Below are positions 8,512-16,416 of a DNA stretch of 64,000 nt, one piece after another. A program made the translations under genes and the position numbers. Where the stretch lies: NCBI GenBank assembly GCA_964383815.1, contig CAYLIC010000005.1:1-64000 (forward strand). Direction: 5' to 3'. Each line of letters starts with the position of its first letter. The first letter of the stretch is position 1. Source of the stretch: UBA11524 sp964383815 (lineage in GTDB: Bacteria > Bacillota > Clostridia > Christensenellales > Aristaeellaceae). The notes under the pieces are model-generated. The model saw only the letters and a list, made by a program, of their open reading frames with translations. It was not told the DNA's origin and did no database searches.

Positions 8512-9597
8512 ATGCGCAGAATCATGGCGGTGGTTCTCCTGCTTTGCATGCTGCTGACGGGCCACGCGTTTGCAGCGGATGCTGAAAGGGAAAACGAAAT
8601 GATGGACAATCGAATTGTATTGCATTACCCTGTTTTTGATGGCGAAAAGGTGTGGGCGAATGCCTCGGTGGTCATCGAGAACGGCATCATCACGGATGTG
8701 ACAGCCCTGGACGAAAGCACGGCGGACAGCCGGTATTTCCTCATGCCTGGCCTCATCGATGCGCACACCCATATGGGAACGGCGGCGCAGGTTGATGCGA
8801 TGCTGAAACATGGCATTACCGCGACCTGCGACGTCAGCGCCGGTGCAGAACTGATTGCTGCCTCCAGCCGGCTGACCATTCATTCCTCCGCCGGCATGGC
8901 GATGGGTGTGGTGCTCAGCGGCAAAGGTTATGTGGACAAGGCCGTCAAAAGCGGCGCGAAGTATATTAAGGTGCTGCTGTTCAGCCCCCGTTCCATCGGC
9001 AGGAAGGCCTTGTGCAGCATTGTGGAAGCGGCCCACGAAAAGGGAATGAAGGTTGCTGTGCATGCAACGGAGGTTGCCACTGTGCGTCAGGCGGTGGAGG
9101 CGGGCGCGGACATCCTGCTCCATGTGCCGATGAAGGAAGCGTTCCCGGAGGAGCTGGCACAAGCCGTTGCTGAAAAGCACATTGCTGTTGCGCCAACGCT
9201 GGTGATGATGGAAACCTTCGCCCGCTCGAACCGCAATGGCTATCTGCCGGAGCATTATGCCAATGCGGAAGCCGCCGTCCGCCTGCTGCGGGAGAAAGGC
9301 GTGGAGATTCTTGTAGCCACGGATGCCAATCCGGGCAGCTTTGCACCGGGCGTGGCCTATGGCAGCTCCCTTCACCGGGAAATGGCGCTGCTGGTGGCGG
9401 CAGGCCTGTCCCCGCTGGAGGTTCTGCAGGGCGCGACCTGCAAAAACGCGCAGGCATTCGATTTGGATGGTATTGGCACCATCGCACCGGGGCAGAAGGC
9501 GAATCTGATGCTTGTGGCAGGTCGCCCGGATCAAATCATTACCGACAGCGTGAAAATCGCACAAATCTGGGTCGATGGCACGCCCATCATGGAATGA
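8512..9597 (+). CDS. Secreted amidohydrolase-superfamily protein
   Basis: 361 aa. Metal-dependent hydrolase signatures in order: MPGLIDAHTH (HxH), KYIKVLL (possible carboxylated Lys), KVAVHATE (His), ILLHVPM (His), VATDANPG (catalytic Asp), then GTIAPGQKANLMLVAG, the closing strand typical of imidazolonepropionase/prolidase-type amidohydrolases. The N terminus, with a hydrophobic stretch and HAFA-AD, looks like a signal peptide. An internal start at MMDNRIVL (AAGGGA before it) would give a cytoplasmic form. The family hydrolyses C-N bonds of cyclic amides or amino-acid derivatives; the substrate is not evident. It is followed by gene fragments, the first of them also amidohydrolase-like. Confidence 0.8.
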   Translation: MRRIMAVVLLLCMLLTGHAFAADAERENEMMDNRIVLHYPVFDGEKVWANASVVIENGIITDVTALDESTADSRYFLMPGLIDAHTHMGTAAQVDAMLKHGITATCDVSAGAELIAASSRLTIHSSAGMAMGVVLSGKGYVDKAVKSGAKYIKVLLFSPRSIGRKALCSIVEAAHEKGMKVAVHATEVATVRQAVEAGADILLHVPMKEAFPEELAQAVAEKHIAVAPTLVMMETFARSNRNGYLPEHYANAEAAVRLLREKGVEILVATDANPGSFAPGVAYGSSLHREMALLVAAGLSPLEVLQGATCKNAQAFDLDGIGTIAPGQKANLMLVAGRPDQIITDSVKIAQIWVDGTPIME

Positions 9598-9601
9598 GGG
9601 A

Positions 9602-9705
9602 AAGCGGATGCTGCCGAAAAGCGCATTGCCGACATGGATGCTTCGGGCGTTGACATGCAGGTGCCGGCCTGCCCGGTTCAGCCGTATGCGCCGCGCCGGT
9701 TACCG
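9602..9705 (+). pseudogene. Fragment resembling an amidohydrolase-2 family protein
   Basis: Directly after the stop codon of the amidohydrolase, the reading continues as EKRIADMDASGVDMQV, like the early part of TIM-barrel amidohydrolase-2/decarboxylase proteins. Only about 35 residues are recognisable before the match is lost. No start or domain is complete, so it is a remnant at most. Confidence 0.35.
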
Positions 9706-9819
9706 GAGGATGTGGTGATCCTGGGTGGTTCCTCCTGCGATAGTGGATTATGTGTGCCATTGAAAAAAACAGTCAGGGGTTTTTATGGTGTGGCGCAAGC
9801 AGCAAAAATGTGCGATAAT

Positions 9820-9960
9820 ATGGATACCGACCAGTTTATGAACACGGGCATCAGCACCTATATCTGGGTGCTATCCAAGTCGAAGCCGGGCTACCGGGCG
9901 GGGAAGGTGCAGCTGATTGACGCCTCCCACTGCTACGAGCCGCGGCGCAAGTCCATCGGC
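9820..9960 (+). pseudogene. Fragment of a type I restriction-modification methylase (HsdM)
   Basis: About 47 residues: DTDQFMNTGISTYIWVLSK and GKVQLIDASHCYEPRRKSIG. This matches the segment just after the NPPF-type catalytic core of HsdM, where the family reads FYNTGIxTYIWxL then GKVQLIxA. Nothing before it belongs to HsdM, and the match stops at RRKSIG, where the reading changes frame into an HsdR-like fragment. The catalytic core, C terminus and the whole HsdS gene are missing. Confidence 0.7.
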
Positions 9961-10303
9961 ACTGAAGCCCGTTGCCGACCGCTACAATGCCATGCAGCCG
10001 GATGAGCGCTGCAATTTCCGCAGGGAGATTCGCTACTCCCTCCACGAGCGGCTTGCCCGCGATGATAAGCTCCGCCGCATGGCGCAGACCTCCAACCCGC
10101 AGGTGTTTCACGAAAGCATCTGGCCCAAGTCCTTCGGTGATGCCGCACAAACCGGCCATGTGGAATACAACGAGGCCTACGCAACCCTGTTCCGGAACAA
10201 GAGCAAATACAACGCCATCATGGCTGCATTGGGCGATGCACTTTATCGGGAGTTTAACGGGAACGCCATAGAACAGGGAATGCAGCCTGTTATTCGTTCA
10301 TAA
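9961..10303 (+). pseudogene. C-terminal fragment of a type I restriction endonuclease subunit (HsdR)
   Basis: About 110 residues: DRYNAMQPDERCNFRREIRYSL, then NPQVFHESIWPKSFGDAAQ and SKYNAIMAALGDALYREF. The HsdR C terminus usually has DRxIFEESIFPKAFGKAAQ and a final LFENQxFYxxVMxQMGxAMYxxF, so both blocks align by eye. The two are closer together than in HsdR, suggesting another internal deletion. The fragment is out of frame with the HsdM fragment before it and ends overlapping the 3' end of sbcC on the other strand. It is dead DNA from a type I restriction locus. Confidence 0.65.
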
Positions 10304-12923
10304 TCGACACAACCGAACCCCTGAGGGTTTTGGATACAACAATCTGGCGGTCGATTTTCTCTTTCAGGCCCTGCACATGAGAGATGATGCCAATCAGCCG
10401 CTTGCCGTCTGCCAGGCTGCTCAGCACCCGCAGGGAATTGCGCAGGGCATTCTCGTCCAGCGTACCGAAGCCTTCATCGATGAACATGGCTTCCATGCGG
10501 ATGGCGCCGCTCTGGCCCTGCACCACATCGGAAAGGCCCAGCGCAAGGGCGAGGCTGGCCAGAAAGGATTCGCCACCGGAGAGGGTGGACACATCGCGCC
10601 ACTGGCCGGTGCTGTGGTCCAGCACATCCAGATCAAGGCCGCTCTGGTGAACGCGGTCGGCGGCCTCCTCCCTGCAGCGGAGGGTGAACAGACCATCGGT
10701 CAGGATGGTAAGGCGCTTGTTGGCGGCGGCAACCACCTGCTTGAAGTAGTACTGCTGCACATAGGTTTCAAAGGTCAGCTTGGCCCGGCGGTTGCCGCCT
10801 GCCTTGCCGGAACAGCAATCGTACAGGTCGCGGACAACCGCCCAGTGTTCCTCCCGGCGCTGGCGCTGGCGCAGTGCAGCTTGAATCTCCCTGTAAACAT
10901 CTTCATGCAGGCTGACCCTGGCAGAAACGGCCTTTTCATCGGCATCCGCCTTTTTCTGGGCAGCATCCAGCTCGGCCTGCCTGTTTTCAAGGGCGGTGAG
11001 GTCGGAAGGCTCCTTGCCCTTCAGCTTCTCCTGCAGGCGGGAGAGCTGGTCGCTCAGGGACTGCCTTTGCTCGTAATGGGTGCGGATTGCCTTCTCCAGC
11101 CTAGCAACGGATGCAGTGGACAGGACAGCCAGCTCAAAGTCACGGACATCGGTGAAGCCATGCTCCGCCAGTCCCTGGGCGAATAGCCGCTGCTGCTCGG
11201 CCAGCCTGAAGACCGTATCTTCAATCTGCTTCTTCAGGCCCTTCACCCTGCCTTCGCTTTCCTTGTATTTCAACTGCAAATCATGCATGGCCTTGCGGCT
11301 CTGCTCAATCGCATTGCGAATCTGCCGGGCTTGTTCGGTCAGCGTCTGCACTTTTGCCGTGACGGAGGACTCGGTTTCGTCTGCGCTCACATGGAGAGCG
11401 CCCAGCCGTTCCAGCGCTGCGGCAATCTTTGCGGTGATGCCTGTAAGCGTGGCAGATGCATCCATCAGGGTGTTTTCGGCATCGCGGCGTTTCCTTTCGG
11501 CGGTCTCCAGCTTTTCCCGGGTGATGGCCGTTTCGGACAGGCAGGCAGGATGCGGATGCTCGCAGGAGCCGCACACCGGGCAGGGCTTGCCCGCCTTAAG
11601 GCTGGCTGCCAGCAGGCCTGCCTGGCTCAGGTAGTAGCTTTCCTTTGCGGCGGAGTAGGCTTCGTCTGCCGCACGGCTTTCGGCGGTCAGCTTCACAATG
11701 GCGGATTGCAGCTGGCGCTGCTGCCTTTGCTGCCGGGCAAGCTCCTTCAGGATAGGTATCAGCTCCTGGAGCTGACTTGCCTGCTGCAGGCAGGCATCTG
11801 CCTCGGGCTGACGGGCAGCGGCCTCACTCAGCTGCTGCTCTGCCAGGGGCAGCTTTGGTGCAGCTTCTTCTATATCCTTCTGTGCGGACAAAAGGTCGCG
11901 GCGCAGCGCATTCAGCTGATTCTCGGCGCTCTTCAGCAAAGCCTGTGCAGGTTGCAGCTGCTGGGCTTTTCGGGCGCGGTCGAGCTGGCGCTGCTGATCG
12001 TCGATGGCGCTCTGCTGCTCCATGAGCGCGGCAAGGGCGGCGCTGCATCGCTGATAATCGGTGAAAAGCTGGTTCAGTGCTCTGCCTTGCTCCAGCTGTA
12101 CGGTAACCTCCCGCCGCTGCTGGTCAAGGGCGGTTTTTTGCGCGGCAGCCTCGGCGTGCAATTCCTTCTCCCGGTTCACAAGGCGTTCCAGCACAGGCAG
12201 CAGCAGCCCGGCATATTTTGGCTCTGTGCAGTAGTGCAGCAGCTGCCTGCGCCGGGGGAAATCAGCCTCCGGAGAAACCTTGCCTGCAGCAAAGGAAATG
12301 CGTGCATCCAGCGATTCGCGCTCCTTGGTGCACTCGTTGTTCATGTCCTGCAGCCTGAAGCGCATGGCCTCATAAAAGCCGGTGTTGAACAGCTTCTGAA
12401 ACAGCTTTTTCCGCTCGTCCGAGGCTGCGTTCAGAATCTTCAGAAAATCGCCCTGGGCAATCATGACGGTCTGGGTAAACTGATCCTGGGTGAGCCCAAG
12501 CAGGTCGTGAACCTTGGCGTTAACATCCTGCAGCCCATAGCAGGATTCCTGCGTGTCCAGGCAGTGCATTTCAGCGTATGCGTTCTCCCTGGTGGTGCCA
12601 TCGCCGGATTTCCTGGCGCGCAGATATTCCGGGTTGCGGAGGATTTTCCAGGTGTGATCCCGGTGGGCAAAGGTGAATTCCACATAGGTTTTCGCCTTGG
12701 GGGTTGCATAGTCGGAGCGGAAGGATTTGCTTTTGCGGCGCTCCTTGCCGCCGGCAGCTTCACCATAGAGGGCAAAGCTGATGGCGTCGAAGATGGTGGT
12801 TTTGCCCGCACCGGTATCGCCTGCAATCAGAAAGAGGCCATTTTCCCCCAGGAGGCGGAAATCAATCTCCGTAATCCCGGCATAGGGGCCAAAGGCAGAC
12901 ATCGTGATCTTAACGGGCTTCAT
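10290..12923 (-). CDS. sbcC: Exonuclease subunit SbcC (Rad50-like ATPase)
   Basis: 877 aa. Walker A GDTGAGKTT lies near residue 38. Long coiled-coil arms rich in Gln, Glu, Leu and Ala flank a zinc hook CPVCGSCEHP near residue 415. C-terminal signature LSGGESFLASLALALGLSDVV and Walker B MFIDEGFGTLDE complete the ATPase head. The SbcCD complex opens hairpins and processes blocked DNA ends, with SbcD as nuclease. The start overlaps the end of sbcD by 14 nt, so the pair is coupled. Size is a little below the ~1,000 aa of the E. coli protein, with shorter coils, as is common in Clostridia. Confidence 0.95.
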   Translation of the reverse strand: MKPVKITMSAFGPYAGITEIDFRLLGENGLFLIAGDTGAGKTTIFDAISFALYGEAAGGKERRKSKSFRSDYATPKAKTYVEFTFAHRDHTWKILRNPEYLRARKSGDGTTRENAYAEMHCLDTQESCYGLQDVNAKVHDLLGLTQDQFTQTVMIAQGDFLKILNAASDERKKLFQKLFNTGFYEAMRFRLQDMNNECTKERESLDARISFAAGKVSPEADFPRRRQLLHYCTEPKYAGLLLPVLERLVNREKELHAEAAAQKTALDQQRREVTVQLEQGRALNQLFTDYQRCSAALAALMEQQSAIDDQQRQLDRARKAQQLQPAQALLKSAENQLNALRRDLLSAQKDIEEAAPKLPLAEQQLSEAAARQPEADACLQQASQLQELIPILKELARQQRQQRQLQSAIVKLTAESRAADEAYSAAKESYYLSQAGLLAASLKAGKPCPVCGSCEHPHPACLSETAITREKLETAERKRRDAENTLMDASATLTGITAKIAAALERLGALHVSADETESSVTAKVQTLTEQARQIRNAIEQSRKAMHDLQLKYKESEGRVKGLKKQIEDTVFRLAEQQRLFAQGLAEHGFTDVRDFELAVLSTASVARLEKAIRTHYEQRQSLSDQLSRLQEKLKGKEPSDLTALENRQAELDAAQKKADADEKAVSARVSLHEDVYREIQAALRQRQRREEHWAVVRDLYDCCSGKAGGNRRAKLTFETYVQQYYFKQVVAAANKRLTILTDGLFTLRCREEAADRVHQSGLDLDVLDHSTGQWRDVSTLSGGESFLASLALALGLSDVVQGQSGAIRMEAMFIDEGFGTLDENALRNSLRVLSSLADGKRLIGIISHVQGLKEKIDRQIVVSKTLRGSVVSIMNE

Positions 12924-14043
12924 AGGGCGTTTCCTCCAGTTCCTTGATCACTTTGCGGAGCACCTGCATGTGCGCCCGGCTGGGGCGCTGATCGTTGTTC
13001 TGCAGGCGGTAAAAATCGCTGAACAGTTCTGCAACGGACTTGCTTTCCATCACTTCGGTAGCCTTAATGTCCAGGTCATACTTGGTTCTGGAGTTGACCA
13101 CGGAGAACTTCATCATGTTGGGAAAGTTGACGGTGAGGGCAACCCTGGCATCAGGCGGCGGAAGCTCGTCATGGATGGTAATCCACACATAATCCTCCGA
13201 GTAGGGCAGAGCCATTATATCTGCCAGCTTTCCCTCAATCAGCCGCACATCGTGCGTGGGATACAGCGGAACCGTCCGCACCCTGGTTTCGCCCTTTTCG
13301 TACATATCCACGATGGTCACGGACTTTTTGTGCGCTGCCTCGGAGAAGGAGTACTTCAGCGGGGAACCGGCGTAGCGCATTGTGTCGCGCAGAACCTTCT
13401 GCGGCCCGTGGATATGCCCCAGCGCAACGTAATCAAAGCCATCAAAGACGGCACCGTCAATGTGGTCCAGCGTGCCCACGGACAAATCTTCGGAGTCGCA
13501 GGTTGCACAGCCGGAGATGAACTGATGGCACAGCAGCAGATTGCGTTTGGAAAAGTCAATGTCCGCATGGCGAAGCACGGCGGCCACGGCATCCTGGTAG
13601 GAGGAAATTTTCTCCTCCGGCAGTGTGCGCTTAACATGGGCCGGGCGCAGGAAAGGCATCATCCATACTGTCAGCTCGCCGTCTGCGTCCTGCAGGGTGA
13701 CGTGCTGCAGATTGCCGCTGAATGCTTCTGTTACATACACGCCGGCGTTTTTGACAAGGGAAGAGAAATAGGAAATGCGCAGAGAGGAATCGTGGTTGCC
13801 GCTGATAACGAAAACCTTCCGCCCGCCTTCCACCAGCCGGGACACAAACCGGTCAAACAGCGCCATGGCCTCCGCCTGGGGCGATGTGCGCTGATAGACA
13901 TCGCCCGCGATGAGGACTGCATCGACCTTTTCTTCACGAGCGATGTGGATAACCTGATCAAGAATGGCTTCCTGATCCTCCAGGAGCAGAAGGTCGTTCA
14001 TCTGCTTGCCGAGATGCAAATCGGCAATATGAAGGAATCTCAT
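12910..14043 (-). CDS. sbcD: Exonuclease subunit SbcD (Mre11-like nuclease)
   Basis: 377 aa. Calcineurin-like phosphoesterase motifs in order: RFLHIADLHLGK, VLIAGDVYQR, VISGNHDS, LLCHQFISG and ALGHIHGPQ, which supply the metal ligands. It is the nuclease partner of SbcC, which follows with a 14-nt overlap. GAGG stands 9 nt before the ATG. The promoter lies about 125 nt upstream (TATAAT on the minus strand). I looked for an SOS box of the CGAAC-N4-GTTCG type in the leader and saw none. Confidence 0.95.
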   Translation of the reverse strand: MRFLHIADLHLGKQMNDLLLLEDQEAILDQVIHIAREEKVDAVLIAGDVYQRTSPQAEAMALFDRFVSRLVEGGRKVFVISGNHDSSLRISYFSSLVKNAGVYVTEAFSGNLQHVTLQDADGELTVWMMPFLRPAHVKRTLPEEKISSYQDAVAAVLRHADIDFSKRNLLLCHQFISGCATCDSEDLSVGTLDHIDGAVFDGFDYVALGHIHGPQKVLRDTMRYAGSPLKYSFSEAAHKKSVTIVDMYEKGETRVRTVPLYPTHDVRLIEGKLADIMALPYSEDYVWITIHDELPPPDARVALTVNFPNMMKFSVVNSRTKYDLDIKATEVMESKSVAELFSDFYRLQNNDQRPSRAHMQVLRKVIKELEETPYEAR

Positions 14044-14164
14044 GGTGGTTTACCTCGCTGAAATAGTTGTCATGGGTACTGGCGTGTGTGCATGCAGGAT
14101 AGCTTTTTGCACCTGTACAAAACGGCTGCCTGCAAAAAGCAGAATGATGATATGCTTATGAGCA

Positions 14165-14193
14165 ATTATACCACAAATCAACATGATTGTACA
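14165..14193 (-). promoter_or_regulatory. Likely promoter of sbcD-sbcC
   Basis: Minus strand TATAAT (+ 14165-14170) with TGTACA (+ 14188-14193; 4 of 6 to consensus) after a 17-nt spacer. It stands about 120 nt before the sbcD start codon. Confidence 0.55.
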
Positions 14194-14310
14194 GGAGTCG
14201 ATATGCGTTCTAGCTGCATCCGCCCTTCCGCATGGGCCGACTGCCCGTGCCAACATACCTGCCCGGAGTGGCTTATAATTGCGCATTTTTCACGCTTCGC
14301 GGCAAAGCAA

Positions 14311-14342
14311 AACCCCTTGAAACCTTTGCGTTTCAAGGGGTT
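14311..14342 (-). terminator. Terminator of the tRNA operon
   Basis: AACCCCTTGAAAC (14311-14323), loop of 6 nt, GTTTCAAGGGGTT (14330-14342): a perfect 13-bp stem. On the minus strand it is followed by TTTTGCTTT. It lies 7 nt past the tRNA-Pro gene. Confidence 0.9.
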
Positions 14343-14349
14343 GCTCGCG

Positions 14350-14423
14350 TCGAAGTGGCGGGATTCGAACCCGCGGCCTTTTGGTCCCGAACCAAACGCG
14401 CTACCAAACTGCGCTACACCTCG
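14350..14423 (-). tRNA. tRNA-Pro (anticodon CGG)
   Basis: 74 nt on the minus strand, starting CGAGGTGTAGCGCAG. The anticodon stem TTTGG/CCAAA encloses loop TTCGGGA with anticodon CGG. T-arm GCGGGTTCGAATCCCGC is normal. The acceptor CGAGGTG pairs with CACTTCG (one G-T), and the discriminator is A. CCA is not encoded. It follows tRNA-Thr by 8 nt and shares its promoter. Confidence 0.95.
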
Positions 14424-14431
14424 GCAGAGGC

Positions 14432-14507
<76 letters not shown>

Positions 14508-14523
14508 ACAGCCAGCAAGCTAT

Positions 14524-14552
14524 ATTATAGCAAAGGGAAGGCGTTTTGTCCA
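14524..14552 (-). promoter_or_regulatory. tRNA operon promoter
   Basis: Minus strand TGGACA (+ 14547-14552), 17-nt spacer, TATAAT (+ 14524-14529), placed 17 nt before the first tRNA base. Confidence 0.8.
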
Positions 14553-14610
14553 GCCCTGGAGGAAAGTTTTTTATCTTTGCCGGCGGGCGGCGGGGAAGGG
14601 GGTGAAGGTG

Positions 14611-14639
14611 TTGCCTTTGGGCGGGAAATCTGGTATGAT
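14611..14639 (+). promoter_or_regulatory. Promoter of the GH10 xylanase gene
   Basis: TTGCCT (14611-14616), 17-nt spacer, TATGAT (14634-14639), followed by GGAGG and the ATG at 14675. No obvious operator was seen. Confidence 0.65.
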
Positions 14640-14674
14640 AGGGCCAGGAAAAAAACCACCTGGAGGTGTGCAGC

Positions 14675-15895
14675 ATGGAAGAACTGGCCCATCGCAAGGC
14701 AAAAAGCGTGGTAACGCTGAAGGATGCTCAGGGGCAGGTGATGCCCGGGCGCAAGGTGCAGCTGGACTTACAGCGGCATGAGTTTCTGTTTGGATGCGGT
14801 GTTTTCTGGGCGAATGAACTGGCGGATCCGAACACGCCGCCGGAGCGCAAGGCCTGCCTGGAAAACCTGTGGGAGAGCTGGTCGGCGCTGTTCAACTACG
14901 GCACGCTGTCCTTTTATCAGGGCGTGTACGAGCCCCGGGAGGGTGTGACCAAGGAGGCGGCAACCCGCCGGGGTGCGGAGTTCCTCAAGGCTCACGGGGT
15001 AACCATGAAGGGCCATCCCCTGTGCTGGCACACGGTTTCTGCCAAGTGGCTGCTGGACAGGACGGACGATGAGGTGCTTGCCAACCAGCTGGGGCGCATC
15101 CGCCGGGAGGTTGGCGCCTTTAAGGATTTGGTGACCCTGTGGGACGTGATTAACGAAGTGGTCATCATGCCCATTTTTGACAGGGAGGAAAACGCCATTA
15201 CCCGGCTGTGCGCCAAAATGGGCCGGGTGCCGCTGGTGAAGGCGGTGTTTGACCAGGCGCGGGCCATTGACCCCGGCGCCACGCTGCTGCTGAACGACTT
15301 TAACACCAGCGAGCAGTATCGCCAGCTGATTGAGGACTGCCTGGCTGCGGGCGTGCCCATGGACGTGATTGGCATCCAGTCCCACCAGCATCAGGGATTC
15401 TGGGGTCTGGAAAAGCTGCACCAGGTGCTGGAGCGCTTCTCCACCTTCGGCATGCCGCTGCACTTCACGGAGAACACCTTCATTTCCGGCGATCCCATGC
15501 CGCCGCATATTACCGACCTGAACGACTGGCGCGTCAGCGAATGGCCCACCACCCCGGCAGGGGAGGAGCGCCAGGCCCGGAACCTGGTGGACATGGTGAC
15601 CACCCTGTTTGCGCACCCGCTGGTGGAGGCCTTTACCAACTGGGATTACACCGATGGCGCCTGGCTGGGCGCGCCTGCGGGCCTGGTGCGCAAGGACGGC
15701 AGCCGCAAGCCTGCCTGGCATGCGCTGAACGAGCTGATTAACGGCGCCTGGTCCACCCATGAAACCCTGATGACCGATGAGAACGGTCAGCTGACGCTGG
15801 AAGGCTTCCGGGGCCAGTACAGCGTGAAGGTGGACGGACAGGCATCTCAGCTGACCTTGAAGAAGGATCAGCCGGAGATTGTTGTCCAGCTGTAA
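14675..15895 (+). CDS. GH10 endo-1,4-beta-xylanase, intracellular type
   Basis: 406 aa. GH10 landmarks: FGCGVFWANE near the N terminus, GVTMKGHPLCWH, TLWDVINEVVI (acid/base Glu), LLLNDFNTSE, IGIQSHQHQG, HFTENTF (nucleophile Glu) and FTNWDYTDGAW. A C-terminal ~50-residue tail (ETLMTDENGQLTLEGFRGQY) looks like a small beta domain. The N terminus MEELAHRKAKSVVTLKDAQG is not a signal peptide and reads like a beta-strand domain seen before GH10 in other proteins. The enzyme is therefore predicted cytoplasmic and would cut imported xylo-oligosaccharides. GGAGG lies 8 nt before the ATG at 14675; a GTG three codons upstream is inside that site. It stands alone, with its own promoter and terminator. 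Confidence 0.9.
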   Translation: MEELAHRKAKSVVTLKDAQGQVMPGRKVQLDLQRHEFLFGCGVFWANELADPNTPPERKACLENLWESWSALFNYGTLSFYQGVYEPREGVTKEAATRRGAEFLKAHGVTMKGHPLCWHTVSAKWLLDRTDDEVLANQLGRIRREVGAFKDLVTLWDVINEVVIMPIFDREENAITRLCAKMGRVPLVKAVFDQARAIDPGATLLLNDFNTSEQYRQLIEDCLAAGVPMDVIGIQSHQHQGFWGLEKLHQVLERFSTFGMPLHFTENTFISGDPMPPHITDLNDWRVSEWPTTPAGEERQARNLVDMVTTLFAHPLVEAFTNWDYTDGAWLGAPAGLVRKDGSRKPAWHALNELINGAWSTHETLMTDENGQLTLEGFRGQYSVKVDGQASQLTLKKDQPEIVVQL

Positions 15896-15910
15896 TGCTT
15901 GAATAGGCAA

Positions 15911-15948
15911 GCGCCGCCCGGGGGATGTGCCCGGGCGGCGCTTTTTTT
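15911..15948 (+). terminator. Terminator of the xylanase gene
   Basis: GCGCCGCCCGGG (15911-15922), 7-nt loop, CCCGGGCGGCGC (15930-15941), then seven T. A perfect 12-bp GC stem at the junction with the convergent small gene. Confidence 0.93.
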
Positions 15949-16285
15949 AGTCCCAGTCCACCAAACCGATGGACTCCAGATACTCCTGCTGAAGCTCCAT
16001 GTAGTCGTCAATCAGCCCGCCTACACGGACGGTCATGTCATCGTCAAAGCCGTTCTGCCGGGCCAGGGCGTCCAGGATGTACTCAAACGCTTCATCGTCG
16101 TCGTAGTAGCCTTCGCCGGCATCGCCGTGGTTGTCCAGCACGCCGGTTTCCTGCATGAAGCACAGGTCGGCATCGATGGCCTGGGAAATCAGCTGGTCAA
16201 TGAGGAATGCCAGCGCCTTGTGACCCTTCCGGTCAATCCTGGGCAGGATGTACGCCAGCGCCTGCTCCTTGTCATACCCATTCAT
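15947..16285 (-). CDS. Small acidic protein of unknown function
   Basis: 112 aa starting MNGYDKEQALAYILPRID. GGAGG stands 7 nt before this ATG, which is preferred over a longer reading that starts 21 codons earlier without a ribosome-binding site. The protein is acidic and looks mainly helical, with an acidic stretch GEGYYDDDEAFEYILDAL in the middle. There is no signal peptide, membrane segment or metal motif. I do not recognise the family. It is convergent with the xylanase gene and has no partner on its own strand. Confidence 0.65.
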   Translation of the reverse strand: MNGYDKEQALAYILPRIDRKGHKALAFLIDQLISQAIDADLCFMQETGVLDNHGDAGEGYYDDDEAFEYILDALARQNGFDDDMTVRVGGLIDDYMELQQEYLESIGLVDWD

Positions 16286-16362
16286 AACAAAAGCCTCCAA
16301 ACAAAAGGGATGGAGAATCACCATCCTCCATCCCTCAAAGTTGTGCACAAAAGCGGGTTTTG

Positions 16363-16410
16363 AAAGGGTCGAAGACCCTTCGCAGGGTGCAGGGACAGCG
16401 TCCCTGCCAG
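16363..16410. repeat. Modular hairpin repeat R1 (modules B and C)
   Basis: Hairpin AAGGGTC-gaa-GACCCTT (16364-16380), followed by GCAGGGAC-agc-GTCCCTGC (16389-16407). It lies 7 bp beyond the stop of jag. The B stem differs from the AAGGGAT/ATCCCTT form elsewhere, but both arms changed together. Confidence 0.8.
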
Positions 16411-16416
16411 GTTCCC

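Noticed and set aside
14044..14200. SOS/LexA box upstream of sbcDC
   Set aside because: No CGAAC-N4-GTTCG-type sequence was found in the leader.
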